NCBI GenBank assembly: GCA_037045455.1
Contig: JBAOIN010000012.1
Coordinates: 372,001-436,000, forward strand
DNA from: JADKAV01 sp037045455
GTDB lineage: Bacteria; Actinomycetota; Actinomycetes; S36-B12; UBA10799
Reading direction: 5' to 3'
DNA length: 64,000 nucleotides
Positions 50,549 through 59,435 of the stretch are shown here, piece after piece. The notes below the pieces were generated by a model. It was not told where the DNA came from and made no database searches. It worked only from the letters and a program-made list of their open reading frames with translations. Position numbers and translations under genes: made by a program. Each line of letters opens with the position of its first letter. Position 1 is the first letter of the stretch.

Positions 50549-50681
50549 GTTAGGGAAGTACTGATTAATGCTGTTGTGAGCGAAACGGGGCTGGGCGGGT
50601 GAGATGTGGTTTCGGCGCATCTTGTGTCATAGCAGCGTTATGGCACTTGATGTGGGGGGCCGATAATCAGTGGTTCCTTAG
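50549..50681 (-). repeat. MITE-like repeat, family A copy 3 (inverted, shortened)
   Basis: Reverse complement reads CTAAGGAACCACTGATTA ... TAATCAGTACTTCCCTAAC, the family terminal inverted repeats. The internal words CCCCACATC, GCCATA and CGCTGCTATGAC are kept, but ~35 bases of the left half are missing and the sequence is more diverged. Together with family B copy 2 it occupies most of the ~400-base gap between ada-alkA and the next gene. Confidence 0.75.
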
Positions 50682-50731
50682 CCCGGATCTTTCAGGTCGT
50701 GGGGTAAGCGCCTACCTGGCTGGTGAAGCGG

Positions 50732-50820
50732 CAATCCGTTAGCGCTCTGGGCATCGGTGAGCATGCCGGTCGCCAGAACCCCGTCCGTCGGGCTAACGGA
50801 TGCCCGGAATGCTCACGGAT
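50732..50820. repeat. palindromic repeat, family B copy 2
   Basis: GCAATCCGTTAGC, GGGCATCGGTGAGCA, then CCCGTCCG, GCTAACGGATGCCCGGAA and GCTCACGGAT, in the same order as copy 1. Non-coding. Confidence 0.78.
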
Positions 50821-50854
50821 CGGTCGTGCGCAGCGGGCACGTGACAGATCCGAG

Positions 50855-51187
50855 TCAGCCGTGGGCGGCGATCGGCGTGCCCTGGTGGAATCGCACCTGC
50901 CAGCGCCCGGCCTTCCGGATCCAGACAGAACTGCGCCGGATGCCGTCGAGCGTGTACGTGACCAAAACACAGCCGCTGGCGAACTCGTGCACGGTCATGT
51001 CCTCGGGCTCCCCGCTCACCTCGGGATCGGCCAGCAGGGCCTCGATCATCTCGGCGCGCGTCCACAGCCGGCCCGATCGGCCGATCTCGACGAAGTCCCG
51101 GTGCAGAAGTTGGTCCACCGCGTCCCCGTCGGCGCGGACGGTGGGATCGAGCAGGTGCCGTTCGGCCGATTCGGCAGAGTGTGTCAT
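50855..51187 (-). CDS. DUF4440/NTF2-like protein
   Basis: 110 residues from ATG 51187. LLDPTVRADGDAVDQLLHRD, FVEIGRSGRLWTRAEMIEAL, VLVTYTLDGIRRSSVWIRKA and WQVRFHQGTPIAA follow the SnoaL/NTF2-like (DUF4440) fold with a pocket that may bind small ligands. It overlaps the cupredoxin gene by ATGA and is the third gene of the efeU operon. Confidence 0.8.
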   Translation of the reverse strand: MTHSAESAERHLLDPTVRADGDAVDQLLHRDFVEIGRSGRLWTRAEMIEALLADPEVSGEPEDMTVHEFASGCVLVTYTLDGIRRSSVWIRKAGRWQVRFHQGTPIAAHG

Positions 51188-51537
51188 TGCGCAGTGACGG
51201 TGAAAGGCACTCGAATCCCGTCGCCGGTCATGCCCGGCTTGCACGTCGCCTGGTAATCACCGGCCTGCACCTCGAGCACCAGATCGCGGGCCACGCCGGG
51301 GCCGATGTCCTCGACCTCTCCGACCACAGAACCGTCCGTGGCGTACAGGTAGAACTCGGTCGCTTTGCTGCCGGTGTTCTGCACCGAGAACACGATCGAG
51401 CCCGCTGTGGCCGATGTCGGGGCCACGTCGCACGCGCTGTCACTACTCGTGACGGATACCGGTGTCGCCTCATCAGCGCCAGAACTGCACGCGGCGAGGC
51501 ACACGACGGCGGCTGCAGCAACAGCGGGACGGATCAC
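51184..51537 (-). CDS. EfeO-type cupredoxin-domain lipoprotein
   Basis: 117 residues from GTG 51537 (GTGA overlap with efeU). Signal VAAAAVVCLAACSSG with lipobox LAAC; the mature part (VTSSDSACDVAPTSATAGSI, VFSVQNTGSKATEFYLYATD, VLEVQAGDYQATCKPGMTGD) is the cupredoxin-like N-terminal domain of EfeO. The M75 peptidase-like domain that normally follows is absent and is not found in the adjacent frames. Confidence 0.85.
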   Translation of the reverse strand: MIRPAVAAAAVVCLAACSSGADEATPVSVTSSDSACDVAPTSATAGSIVFSVQNTGSKATEFYLYATDGSVVGEVEDIGPGVARDLVLEVQAGDYQATCKPGMTGDGIRVPFTVTAQ

Positions 51538-52376
51538 GCGCTGATCTGCGCGGGAGCAGCAGCCGGTGCCACCTTCGGAGCGCGCACCTTGCGAACGAAC
51601 AGCGTCATCACGATCGCAACGTACAGCAGCCATACGGTCACTTCGAGCACGGTCATGGCCGGCGAGAAGTTCACGGTTCCCTTCAGCAGGGCGGCATACC
51701 AGGTGCCCGGTTCGATCGTTCCGCTGACGTCGAATGCGAGGTTGTCCAGGCCGGGCAGGATGCCGGCCTCCTGCAAGTCGTGCACACCATAGGCCAGCAC
51801 GCCGGCGGCCACGATGATCAGAGCGGCGCCCGTCCACGTGAAGAACTTGGCGAGGTTGAGCCGCAGCGCCCCGCGGTAGATGAGATATCCCAGGAAGACG
51901 GCAGTGGCGATCCCGAGCAGCGCGCCGACTAATGGCGCGGCGCCCTCTTCTGCCGACCGCGCGGCTGCCCAGATGAACAAGGCCGTCTCGATGCCTTCCC
52001 GGGCTACGGCCAGGAACGCGACCACGACGAGTCCCCACATGCCTGCATCAAGGGCCTTGTCAACGGCCGCGTGCAGTTCGCCCTTGAGTCTGCGGGCGTT
52101 GTTGGCCATCCAGAAGATCATCCATGTGACCAGTCCCACGGCCAGAATGCTCATCAGGCCACCGATGGCTTCCTGGGCCTCGAACGTCAGGGTCCGGGTG
52201 CCGAATGTGAGCAGGGCGCCGATGCTGATCGACAGGATGACGGCCGCCGCCACACCCAGCCAAATGCGGGGCAGCAGGTGCCGGCGCTCGGTCTTGACGA
52301 GGTAGGCGATGAGGATGCTCACGATCAGGGCCGCCTCGAGCCCCTCGCGCAGCCCGATCAGGTAATTGCCGATCAC
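51534..52376 (-). CDS. efeU: ferrous iron permease EfeU (FTR1 family)
   Basis: 280 residues, seven helices. The two REGLE-type iron motifs are GLREGLEAALIVSILIAYL (~8-26) and VAREGIETALFIWAAARS. It is an FTR1-family oxidase-dependent iron permease, matching the first half of EfeUOB. No EfeB is adjacent; the window's only DyP peroxidase is at 13 kb. An iron box precedes the gene. Confidence 0.95.
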   Translation of the reverse strand: MIGNYLIGLREGLEAALIVSILIAYLVKTERRHLLPRIWLGVAAAVILSISIGALLTFGTRTLTFEAQEAIGGLMSILAVGLVTWMIFWMANNARRLKGELHAAVDKALDAGMWGLVVVAFLAVAREGIETALFIWAAARSAEEGAAPLVGALLGIATAVFLGYLIYRGALRLNLAKFFTWTGAALIIVAAGVLAYGVHDLQEAGILPGLDNLAFDVSGTIEPGTWYAALLKGTVNFSPAMTVLEVTVWLLYVAIVMTLFVRKVRAPKVAPAAAPAQISA

Positions 52377-52392
52377 ATGTACTCCTGTGAGG

Positions 52393-52406
52393 TTAGGTTT
52401 ACCTAA
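52393..52406. promoter_or_regulatory. IdeR/DtxR-type iron box before efeU
   Basis: TTAGGT-TT-ACCTAA is a palindrome with both half-sites of the IdeR/DtxR consensus, 17 bases before efeU, and it sits in a wider GTGA...TCAC dyad. Under iron sufficiency the regulator should block the operon. Confidence 0.75.
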
Positions 52407-52407
52407 G

Positions 52408-52929
52408 TCACTGTACGCGATGCCCCAGGCGAAGCCCCGCTCCGCGGGAGAACACCGAGTCGTGCACCTGGATCTGGGTCATCCGGGACTGAACATCGAA
52501 CGCGACTTTCGTGACGATGCGCTCCCCGGCCGCGATCTGCGTGAGCCGGCCCACACCGTCGTCGTTGAGAATCGCTGTCGCCTCCCGGTCGGCTGTGACC
52601 CGCCGGCCATCGCGATCGCGTCCCACGACGTAGGCCCCGTCGAATGTGGCAGTGGAGCTGCCGGTGTTGCGCACGGCCAGCGTCACCACGGTGTAGGAGG
52701 CCCGCGGTGTCGCACCATAGATCGGGTCGCCGATCTGGGTGACGTTGCGCTGCACGTCCACAATCCGGAAGCGCAGGTCGCCGTCCTCGGCTTTCGTGGT
52801 GGTTCCTTCACTGGCGCCGCTCATGACCGGTGCCCGCGACGCGCTGCTGACGAAGAGGCCGACGCCGACAAGGGCCGTCAGGACCAGAGCCGCGAAGACC
52901 CAGGGGGTGACGCGAGAGATCGGCCTCAT
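52408..52929 (-). CDS. DUF4352-like membrane-anchored protein
   Basis: 173 residues from ATG 52929. One N-terminal helix (VTPWVFAALVLTALVGVGLF), a Ser/Thr-rich stalk, and a beta domain with FRIVDVQRNVTQIGDPIYGA, YTVVTLAVRNTGSSTATFDG and DVQSRMTQIQVHDSVF, like DUF4352/telokin-type immunoglobulin-like extracellular domains. It precedes efeU by 31 bases, but the iron box lies between them. Function unknown. Confidence 0.72.
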   Translation of the reverse strand: MRPISRVTPWVFAALVLTALVGVGLFVSSASRAPVMSGASEGTTTKAEDGDLRFRIVDVQRNVTQIGDPIYGATPRASYTVVTLAVRNTGSSTATFDGAYVVGRDRDGRRVTADREATAILNDDGVGRLTQIAAGERIVTKVAFDVQSRMTQIQVHDSVFSRGAGLRLGHRVQ

Positions 52930-53004
52930 GTGATCGTTCTTGCCGATGTGGTTCGACGGCAAACGCATCGTGACCGGCGCCACATGGCCGAGTAGCGTGA
53001 AGAC

Positions 53005-53934
53005 ATGCTGGAGGTGGACGGCCTCGTGCGCCGGTTCGGTGAGCACACGGCCGTCGACGGGGTCAGTTTCCGCATCGCGCAGGGGGAGACTTACGGCCTG
53101 CTCGGTCCCAATGGCGCAGGGAAGACCACGACGATCAACATGATCGCCGGGTTGCTCACACCGGATGCCGGCGAAGTGCGACTGCTCGACGAACCGCTGA
53201 CCGGCGACCGCAAGTCGCTGATCGGCCTGGTGCCGCAGGACATCGCGTTGTACCCAGACCTGTCCGCTGTGGAGAACCTCGAGTTCTTCGGGCGCTTGCA
53301 GAACCTGTCCGGGCCACGCCTGAAGCAGCGCGTTGCGGAGGTTCTGGAAGTCGTCGGTCTCACGGACCGAGGCAAGGACCACATCGACACCTACTCGGGC
53401 GGCATGAAGCGGCGGGCCAACATCGCGGTCGGGCTGCTTCACGAACCGGCGCTGCTCATCCTCGACGAACCCACGGTCGGCGTGGATCCGCAGAGCCGCA
53501 ACAGCATCCTGGAGTCGGTTTCCGCATTGGGCGGGGCGGGCATGGCGGTGCTCTACACCACGCACTACATGGAAGAGGCCCAACGGTTGTGTGACCGCGT
53601 GGGCATCATCGACGCCGGCCGGCTGATCGCGGAGGGCACGCCGGAGGAGCTCGTGGCGCAGCTGGGCGAGCAGGCGACTGTGCGGTTCCGTCTCAACGCA
53701 GCGCCGGACGCCCAGCGCGCCTGGGCGGAAGTCCTGCGGACCATGCCCGACGTTGCTGCGGTGCAGGAGTCCGGCGACCGGGTCTCGGTGATGACCACCC
53801 ACGGTCCCGCATTCATCGCCCCGGCGGTCACGGCGGCGCGGGAATCCGGCGTCGGAGTGGCCGGGGTCGAGGTCACGGAACCGGATCTGGAGGCGGTCTT
53901 CCTGCATCTCACCGGGAAGGCGCTGCGGGACTGA
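53005..53934 (+). CDS. ABC transporter ATP-binding protein (ABC-2 type)
   Basis: 309 residues. Walker A LLGPNGAGKTTTINMIAG, Q-loop LVPQDIALYPDL, signature YSGGMKRRANIA, Walker B LLILDEPTVGVDP, H-switch TTHYMEEAQ. The C-terminal ~70 residues are the DUF4162-type extension of drug/daunorubicin-like exporters. Overlaps the first permease (TGATG). Confidence 0.95.
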   Translation: MLEVDGLVRRFGEHTAVDGVSFRIAQGETYGLLGPNGAGKTTTINMIAGLLTPDAGEVRLLDEPLTGDRKSLIGLVPQDIALYPDLSAVENLEFFGRLQNLSGPRLKQRVAEVLEVVGLTDRGKDHIDTYSGGMKRRANIAVGLLHEPALLILDEPTVGVDPQSRNSILESVSALGGAGMAVLYTTHYMEEAQRLCDRVGIIDAGRLIAEGTPEELVAQLGEQATVRFRLNAAPDAQRAWAEVLRTMPDVAAVQESGDRVSVMTTHGPAFIAPAVTAARESGVGVAGVEVTEPDLEAVFLHLTGKALRD

Positions 53935-55088
53935 TGTGGCGGCATGTGTGGTTGATCGCCCGGCTGGGCGTGCGCCGTTCGTTGCGCGACCGATCGATCC
54001 TGATCATGGCCCTGGTCGCGCCGATCGCGATCGCAGTGGTCGTTGGGGCGGCGTTCGGCGGTGGCGCGTCGGTGAGCGCCACCATCGGTGTGGCGAATGA
54101 GGACCGATCGGACATCTCCGCCCAGATCGCGCAATCCCTGACGAACGCGGGCGGCGACGGCATCGCGTTCGCGACGGTCAGCGAGCCGGCACAGATCGAC
54201 GCGCTGCTCGACGCCGGCACCTACGACGCGGTGCTGGTCCTGCCGGCCGGGCTCGGCGACGCCGTCCTCACCGGTGATGCGGCGGACTTGCAGGTCGTGG
54301 GCCGGGCCGCTGAGCCGCTTGCGACATCGATCGCGCAATCGGTGGCTCAGGGTGTTGCAGCCAATCTGCAAACAGCACGCGTGACCGCTGCCGCGGCGAC
54401 CACAGCCGGTCTGCCCGATGTCGGTGCGGCCGTGCAGAAGGCGGTCGAGACGCAGTCCCCGATCGCGGTCGACCAGGGTCAGGTGCAGGGCACGTTCTCG
54501 GTCATGGCGTACTTCGCGCCGGGCATGGCGATGTTGTTCCTGTTCTTCGTGATCGGCGAGGGAGCGCGGTCGATCGTCGCCGAGCGCCGGGAGGGCACGC
54601 TGCAGCGGATCCTTGCCGGGCCGGTGTCGCCGTCGGCTGTGCTGCTCGGCAAGACGGCACACGTGATGATCGTCGGCGTGGTCAGCATGAGTGTGGTCTG
54701 GCTGATCACGTGGCTGGCGTTCGGCGCGTCCTGGGGTGATCCACTCGGGGTGTTCCTGGTGATCGTCGCGGCCGTGGCAGCCATCGCCGGGATATCGCTG
54801 TTCATCACCGGCATTGCTCGCACGGAGAACCAGGCGGACGCCCTGACGACGATGGTCGCGCTGCTCTTCGCGATTCTGGGCGGGACGTTCTTCTACGGTG
54901 CCGCCGGTCCGCTGGTGACGATGCAGAAGTTCACCCCGAACGGGCAGGCACTTGCCGCGTTCGTGGAGTTGTCCGCGGCGCAAGCCACTGTGGTCGAGAT
55001 CGCGCCACGGATCCTGCTGCTGCTCGGCATCGGGATCGGCATGGCCGCCGTCGGGTTGCTGACAATGCGGAACAAGGTGCTCGCATGA
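53934..55088 (+). CDS. ABC-2 type permease 1
   Basis: 384 residues. One N-terminal helix, an external domain (~45-190) and five C-terminal helices (AYFAPGMAMLFLFFVIGEGA onward), with the ERREGTLQRILAGPVSPSAV coupling loop. This is the YhgE/NatB-like ABC2_membrane_3 layout. Works with the ATPase before it and the permease after it. Confidence 0.9.
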   Translation: MWRHVWLIARLGVRRSLRDRSILIMALVAPIAIAVVVGAAFGGGASVSATIGVANEDRSDISAQIAQSLTNAGGDGIAFATVSEPAQIDALLDAGTYDAVLVLPAGLGDAVLTGDAADLQVVGRAAEPLATSIAQSVAQGVAANLQTARVTAAAATTAGLPDVGAAVQKAVETQSPIAVDQGQVQGTFSVMAYFAPGMAMLFLFFVIGEGARSIVAERREGTLQRILAGPVSPSAVLLGKTAHVMIVGVVSMSVVWLITWLAFGASWGDPLGVFLVIVAAVAAIAGISLFITGIARTENQADALTTMVALLFAILGGTFFYGAAGPLVTMQKFTPNGQALAAFVELSAAQATVVEIAPRILLLLGIGIGMAAVGLLTMRNKVLA

Positions 55089-56215
55089 GGATGCTCAGCA
55101 CCGCTCGCGTGGAGTGGATGCGGTTCTTCCGGGACCGGATCGCGATGTTCTCGACAATCGCGATGCCGATCGTGGTGGTGCTGCTGATCGGTCTCAGTTT
55201 CGGTGGTGCCGGCGACCGGTTGGGGGTGGGCGTGCTCGCGCCCGCTCCTGGTCCGTTGGGTCAGCAGTTCCTGAGCGCGCTGGAACGCTCGCCGGGCTTG
55301 GACGTGACGACCTACGCCGACACCCGTGATCTCTACCGGGACATCAGGATGGGCCTGTTGTCCGGTGGAGTCGAGGTGCCGCCGGACGGGCAGGCGGTGC
55401 GCATCGACGTGCCGCAGACGTCGCAGGATTACGGTCCGCTGGTGGCTGCCGTCAATGGCGCTGTGGCCCAGGTCGGCACCCGTGCCATCGCTGTGCAGGT
55501 GCTGAGTGCGGATGTGCCGCAGGCGAAGGCCGAGCAAGCGGTCGCGGCTGCGGAGGCATCGGTGCCTTCGCTGGAGGTGACGACGCGCACCGTGGGCGCC
55601 GTAAGCGCGATGGATGCCAACCGCTTCGGGTCGGCCGTGCCGAGCCAGTTGATGCTGTTCATGTTCCTCAACGGGCTGATCGCCGCGGCGGCGCTCGTGC
55701 AGGCACGTGAGCTCGGGGTGTTCCGGCGCACGCTGGCCGCACCGCAGGGCCTGCGGGTGTATCTCGGTGGGCTGGGCGCGTCCCGGTTCGGGATCGCGAT
55801 GCTGCAAGCGGCGATCCTGCTGGGTCTGGGAGTGCTGTCGTTCCGGATCGACCTTGGTGCGCCGTCCGCGTGGGTTCCGCTGGTCGTGGTCTACGGCGTG
55901 ATCTGCGCCGCGGCGGGAATGCTGCTGGGGGCGATAGTGCGGACGCCGGGTCAAGCGGTCGCCGTGGCGATTCCCATGGGCATCGTGTTCGGCATGCTCG
56001 GCGGCACGATGTGGCCGCTGTCGGTGGTCAGCCCGGTCATGCGCGCGATCGGGCATTTCACGCCGCAGGCCTGGGCGATGGATGCGTGGAACCTGATCAT
56101 CAACGAGGGGTCCGGCTTCGCGACCCGCCAGATGGCTGTGCTTTTGGTGTACGCAGTGGTGCTCAGCGTGCTGGCCTTGTGGGCTCTGGGCCGGCACGCA
56201 CGGACCGGGCGCTGA
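55085..56215 (+). CDS. ABC-2 type permease 2
   Basis: 376 residues. Same layout as its partner: N-terminal helix (IAMFSTIAMPIVVVLLIGLS), external part and C-terminal helices with FRRTLAAPQGLRVYLGGLG. Overlaps permease 1 by ATGA. With 53005-53934 it forms a three-gene heteromeric exporter; the substrate is unknown. Confidence 0.9.
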   Translation: MRMLSTARVEWMRFFRDRIAMFSTIAMPIVVVLLIGLSFGGAGDRLGVGVLAPAPGPLGQQFLSALERSPGLDVTTYADTRDLYRDIRMGLLSGGVEVPPDGQAVRIDVPQTSQDYGPLVAAVNGAVAQVGTRAIAVQVLSADVPQAKAEQAVAAAEASVPSLEVTTRTVGAVSAMDANRFGSAVPSQLMLFMFLNGLIAAAALVQARELGVFRRTLAAPQGLRVYLGGLGASRFGIAMLQAAILLGLGVLSFRIDLGAPSAWVPLVVVYGVICAAAGMLLGAIVRTPGQAVAVAIPMGIVFGMLGGTMWPLSVVSPVMRAIGHFTPQAWAMDAWNLIINEGSGFATRQMAVLLVYAVVLSVLALWALGRHARTGR

Positions 56216-56220
56216 AATCG

Positions 56221-56300
56221 CGATCCGTGAGCATACAGGGCATCGGTTAGCGTGCCGGGCGCCCAAATGCCGCCCGTGGTGCTCACCGATGCCCTGCTTG
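56221..56300. repeat. palindromic repeat, family B copy 3
   Basis: CGATCCGTGAGCAT, GGGCATCGGTTAGCG, CGCCCGTGGTGCTCACCGAT and GCCCTGC. Abuts family A copy 2 two bases further on, directly after the exporter operon. Non-coding. Confidence 0.78.
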
Positions 56301-56302
56301 CC

Positions 56303-56468
56303 AAGGAACCACTGATTAACCATGTCCCGGCTGCAACGCCCCTGAGCGCGCAATCTGCTTCACCCCACATCTCGCGCCATAGCGCTGCTATGACCCACGA
56401 TGTGGGGCTTGCATCTCGCACCCTCAGCCGCCTTTCGCTCGGAACAGCGTTTATCAGTGCTTCCCTAA
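56303..56468 (+). repeat. MITE-like repeat, family A copy 2
   Basis: AAGGAACCACTGATTA at the left and TTTATCAGTGCTTCCC at the right. ~166 bases, ~90% identical to 14141-14308, with the same internal stem CCCCACATC...GATGTGGGG. Between the ABC exporter and the convergent acyl-CoA dehydrogenase gene. Confidence 0.82.
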
Positions 56469-56481
56469 CCGATTCGGCTTG

Positions 56482-57642
56482 TCACCGGTACGCGGCGATC
56501 CCGGTCAGCGCCTGCCCGACGACCAGCGTGTGCATCTCGTTCGTGCCCTCATAGGTGTAGACGGACTCAAGGTTGTTCATGTGCCGGATCACGGGGTACT
56601 CCAGGGTGATGCCGTTGCCGCCGAGGATGCCGCGGCACTCCCGCGCGATGGCCAGCGCCTCGCGGGCGTTGTTGAGCTTGCCGACGCTGACCTGCTCCGG
56701 GCGGATCAGGTGCTCGTCCTTCAACCGGCCCAGGTGCAGCGCCAGCAGCATTCCCTTGCCCAGTTCGAGGCTCATGTCCGCGAGCTTCTTCTGCGTCAGC
56801 TGGAACCCCGCGATGGGCTTGTCGAACTGCTCGCGGGAGACGCTGTAGTCGATGGCCGTCTGCAGGCAATCGCGGGCCGCGCCCAGCGTCCCGAACACGA
56901 TGCCGAACCGGGCTTCGTTCAGGCACGACAGTGGCCCGCGCAGACCGGTCACCTCGGGCAGCACCGCATCTGCGGGAAGCCGCACGTCTTCCAGCACGAG
57001 TTCGCTAGTGACCGAGGCGCGCAGCGACAGCTTCTTGTGGATGGGGTTGGCGGTGAAACCGGGGGTGTCCGTGGGCACGACGAAGCCGCGGATCCCCTCG
57101 TCCGTACGGGCCCAAACGACCGCGACGTCGGCGACGTTCCCGTTCGTGATCCACATCTTCGTGCCGTTGAGGACCCAGTCCCCGCCGTCCCGCTTGGCGT
57201 TCGTGAGCATGCCGGCCGGGTTGGAGCCGAAGTCCGGCTCGGTCAGCCCGAAGCAGCCGATCAACTCCCCGGCCGCCATGCCGGGCAGCCACTGCTGCTT
57301 CTGCTCCTCGGACCCGAACGCGTGGATCGCGTACATCGCCAGCGATCCCTGCACGCTGACCAGCGACCGGATGCCGGAGTCGCCTGCCTCCAGTTCCAGG
57401 CACGCCAGGCCGTACGCGACCGCTGACGTGCCCTGGCAGCCGTAGCCCTGCAGGTGCATGCCCAGCACGCCGAGTTCCCCGAGCTCCCGTGCCAGTTCGC
57501 GCGCCGGGATTTCGCCGGTCTCGAACCAGTCGCCCACTTCTGGCTTGATCCGGCGCTCCACGTAGTCGCGCACGACGTCGCGGATCGCCCGTTCCTCCTC
57601 GCTGAGCAGGTGGTCGATGTCGAACAACTCGAACGGGGTCAT
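56482..57642 (-). CDS. acyl-CoA dehydrogenase, glutaryl-CoA dehydrogenase type
   Basis: 386 residues. ECFGLTEPDFGSNP-like stretch (IGCFGLTEPDFGSNPAGM), MWITNGNVADVAVVWARTDE, FDKPIAGFQLTQKKLADMSL and the catalytic Glu in YTYEGTNEMHTLVVGQALTG are seen. The opening FELFDIDHLLSEEERAIRDV and the NP-Ala-Gly loop agree with glutaryl-CoA dehydrogenase, which decarboxylates glutaryl-CoA to crotonyl-CoA. It is the last gene of an operon with a CoA-transferase, which fits. Confidence 0.88.
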   Translation of the reverse strand: MTPFELFDIDHLLSEEERAIRDVVRDYVERRIKPEVGDWFETGEIPARELARELGELGVLGMHLQGYGCQGTSAVAYGLACLELEAGDSGIRSLVSVQGSLAMYAIHAFGSEEQKQQWLPGMAAGELIGCFGLTEPDFGSNPAGMLTNAKRDGGDWVLNGTKMWITNGNVADVAVVWARTDEGIRGFVVPTDTPGFTANPIHKKLSLRASVTSELVLEDVRLPADAVLPEVTGLRGPLSCLNEARFGIVFGTLGAARDCLQTAIDYSVSREQFDKPIAGFQLTQKKLADMSLELGKGMLLALHLGRLKDEHLIRPEQVSVGKLNNAREALAIARECRGILGGNGITLEYPVIRHMNNLESVYTYEGTNEMHTLVVGQALTGIAAYR

Positions 57643-58280
57643 GCGGTCTCCTTCTTCCGCCGCAGCAACTGGGCGCTGACCCAGGCCACGGAATGGTTTC
57701 GGTGGATGTCGTGCAGGCGGACGGTTTCGGCCACATCCCGGCGGCGCAGCGCGTCCAGCATCTGCGCGTGTTCGGACCGCACCCGGTCGCGGTTGGAGTT
57801 CTGGCCGAAGTACAGGGAGCGGTAGACGTCGGAGGCGTCCCACAGTTGCCGCAGGATGCGGGTCAGCCGCGGCATGCCGGCGGCGTCGAACAGCGTGAAG
57901 TGGAAGCGGCGGTTGGCCTCGGTCAGCCCCCCGAGGTCGCTCGCATCGACGACCGCGCCCGCCAGCTCTTCCAACAGGGCGACGTCGGCATCGGTGAGCG
58001 CCGGAACGGCCGCCGCAATGGCGTGCGTTTCGAGGATCCGGCGCAATGCGTACACCTCGTGCAGGTCCGTGACACTGAGTTCGGTCACGAAGTAGCCGCG
58101 GTTCGGCGAATGCTGCACGAGCCCCTCGGAGGTCAGCAACTGCAGCGCCTCGCGCACAGGCACCCGGCTGACGGCGTAGCGATCCGCGATCGACTCCTGC
58201 ACAAGTTGGGTACCCGGCGGCAGCGTTCCCGAGAGGATGTCCGTGCGCAGCGCCGCCAGGGTGCGTTCCTGCGCCGTCAT
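57639..58280 (-). CDS. GntR-family (FadR/FCD) transcriptional regulator
   Basis: 213 residues from ATG 58280. Winged HTH ERTLAALRTDILSGTLPPGT and SRVPVREALQLLTSEGLVQH; FCD domain with metal-type residues (EANRRFHFTLFDAAG, LDALRRRDVAETVRLHDIHR NH). Sits inside the operon, overlapping both neighbours by ATGA, so it likely regulates the operon in response to a carboxylic acid or CoA intermediate. Confidence 0.92.
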   Translation of the reverse strand: MTAQERTLAALRTDILSGTLPPGTQLVQESIADRYAVSRVPVREALQLLTSEGLVQHSPNRGYFVTELSVTDLHEVYALRRILETHAIAAAVPALTDADVALLEELAGAVVDASDLGGLTEANRRFHFTLFDAAGMPRLTRILRQLWDASDVYRSLYFGQNSNRDRVRSEHAQMLDALRRRDVAETVRLHDIHRNHSVAWVSAQLLRRKKETA

Positions 58281-59404
58281 GAACGTGCTCGCAGCAGGTC
58301 CAGCACGGCCGCTCGGTCCTCGTCGATGTGGGGTGGCGCAGCGCGGTAGCTGGCCGGGGTCGCGTCGTAGTGCACGGGATTGGCTACCTGCGGCAAACCC
58401 TCGACCTCCACGACCGGCTGCAGGCCCAGCCGCTCGGCCAGCGTGAACCCCTGCGCGAGGTCGTTGATCGGCCCGCACGGCACGCCCGATTCGGTGAGCA
58501 GTCGCTGCCACTCGTCGGCGCCGCGGACGTTGAGTAGAACTTCGAGTTCGGCCTTGAGCGCCGCCCGGTGCGCCACCCGCGCGGTGTTGGTGACGTACTC
58601 CTTGCGGCCGGCCAGGTCCGGTGCCCCGAGGGCACGTGCGAGCCTTGCGAACTGCGCGTCGTTGCCGACCGCCAGAATCATGGGCCGGTCGGCGGTGGTG
58701 AAGACCTCGTAAGGCGCGATTGAGGGGTGGGCATTGCCCATGAGACCCGGGACGGCTCCGGCCCCGACGTACCCGGACGCTTGGTTGACCAGCGAGCTCA
58801 GCAGCGACCCCAGCAGGCTGACCTCCAAGCGCTGACCGGCACCGGTCGCCTCCCGGTGGCGCAGCGCGGCGAGCATCCCGACCGTGGCGTGCAGCCCGGT
58901 GAGGACATCCACCACCGCGACGCCGGCCTTCGTCGGCTCGTCCTGACCCGTGATGCTCATCAAGCCGCCCATTGCCTGCACCAGCAGGTCATAGCCGGGC
59001 ATGTCCTTTCCGGCCCCGGAGCCGAAGCCGGTGATCGAGCAGTAGACGACGCCGGGATTGCGCCCCGCCACGGACTCGTAGTCCAGGCCGAACCGCCGCA
59101 GGCCACCGGGCTTGTGGTTCTCCACGAGGATGTCGGCGGCGTCGGCGAGCTCGCGTGCGATCCGCAGGTCGTCGGGATCTGCCAGGTCCAGGGCGATGGA
59201 CAGCTTGTTGCGGTTCACGGACTGGAAGTAGGTGGCCTGGCCGTCCTGCCCGAACGGCGGGCCCCAGGCGCGGGTGTCGTCGCCGGTGCCTGGTCGTTCC
59301 ACTTTGGCCACGGTTGCGCCGAGGTCTGCGAGCAGCATCGTGGCGTACGGCCCTGCGAGCACGCGCGTGAAGTCCGCGACGAGCAGTCCGTCCAGCGCAC
59401 CCAT
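58277..59404 (-). CDS. CaiB/BaiF family (class III) CoA-transferase
   Basis: 375 residues. ATG 59404 behind AGGAGG. LLVADFTRVLAGPYATMLLA, DLGATVAKVERPGTGDDTRA, FQSVNRNKLSIALDL, VENHKPGGLRRFGLDYESVA, SITGFG and MPGYDLLVQAMGGLMSITGQ (catalytic Asp at GYD) are family signatures. Next to a glutaryl-CoA dehydrogenase the natural substrate is glutarate, as for human SUGCT, but this is inference. Confidence 0.9.
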   Translation of the reverse strand: MGALDGLLVADFTRVLAGPYATMLLADLGATVAKVERPGTGDDTRAWGPPFGQDGQATYFQSVNRNKLSIALDLADPDDLRIARELADAADILVENHKPGGLRRFGLDYESVAGRNPGVVYCSITGFGSGAGKDMPGYDLLVQAMGGLMSITGQDEPTKAGVAVVDVLTGLHATVGMLAALRHREATGAGQRLEVSLLGSLLSSLVNQASGYVGAGAVPGLMGNAHPSIAPYEVFTTADRPMILAVGNDAQFARLARALGAPDLAGRKEYVTNTARVAHRAALKAELEVLLNVRGADEWQRLLTESGVPCGPINDLAQGFTLAERLGLQPVVEVEGLPQVANPVHYDATPASYRAAPPHIDEDRAAVLDLLRARS

Positions 59405-59435
59405 GGTAGGCCTCCTGCATGCAAAGTTACCACGA

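Noticed and set aside
52408..53907. 499-residue minus-strand frame across the ABC ATPase gene
   Set aside because: Only the last 173 residues (from ATG 52929) have a signal anchor and a recognisable domain; the rest is antisense to the ATPase.
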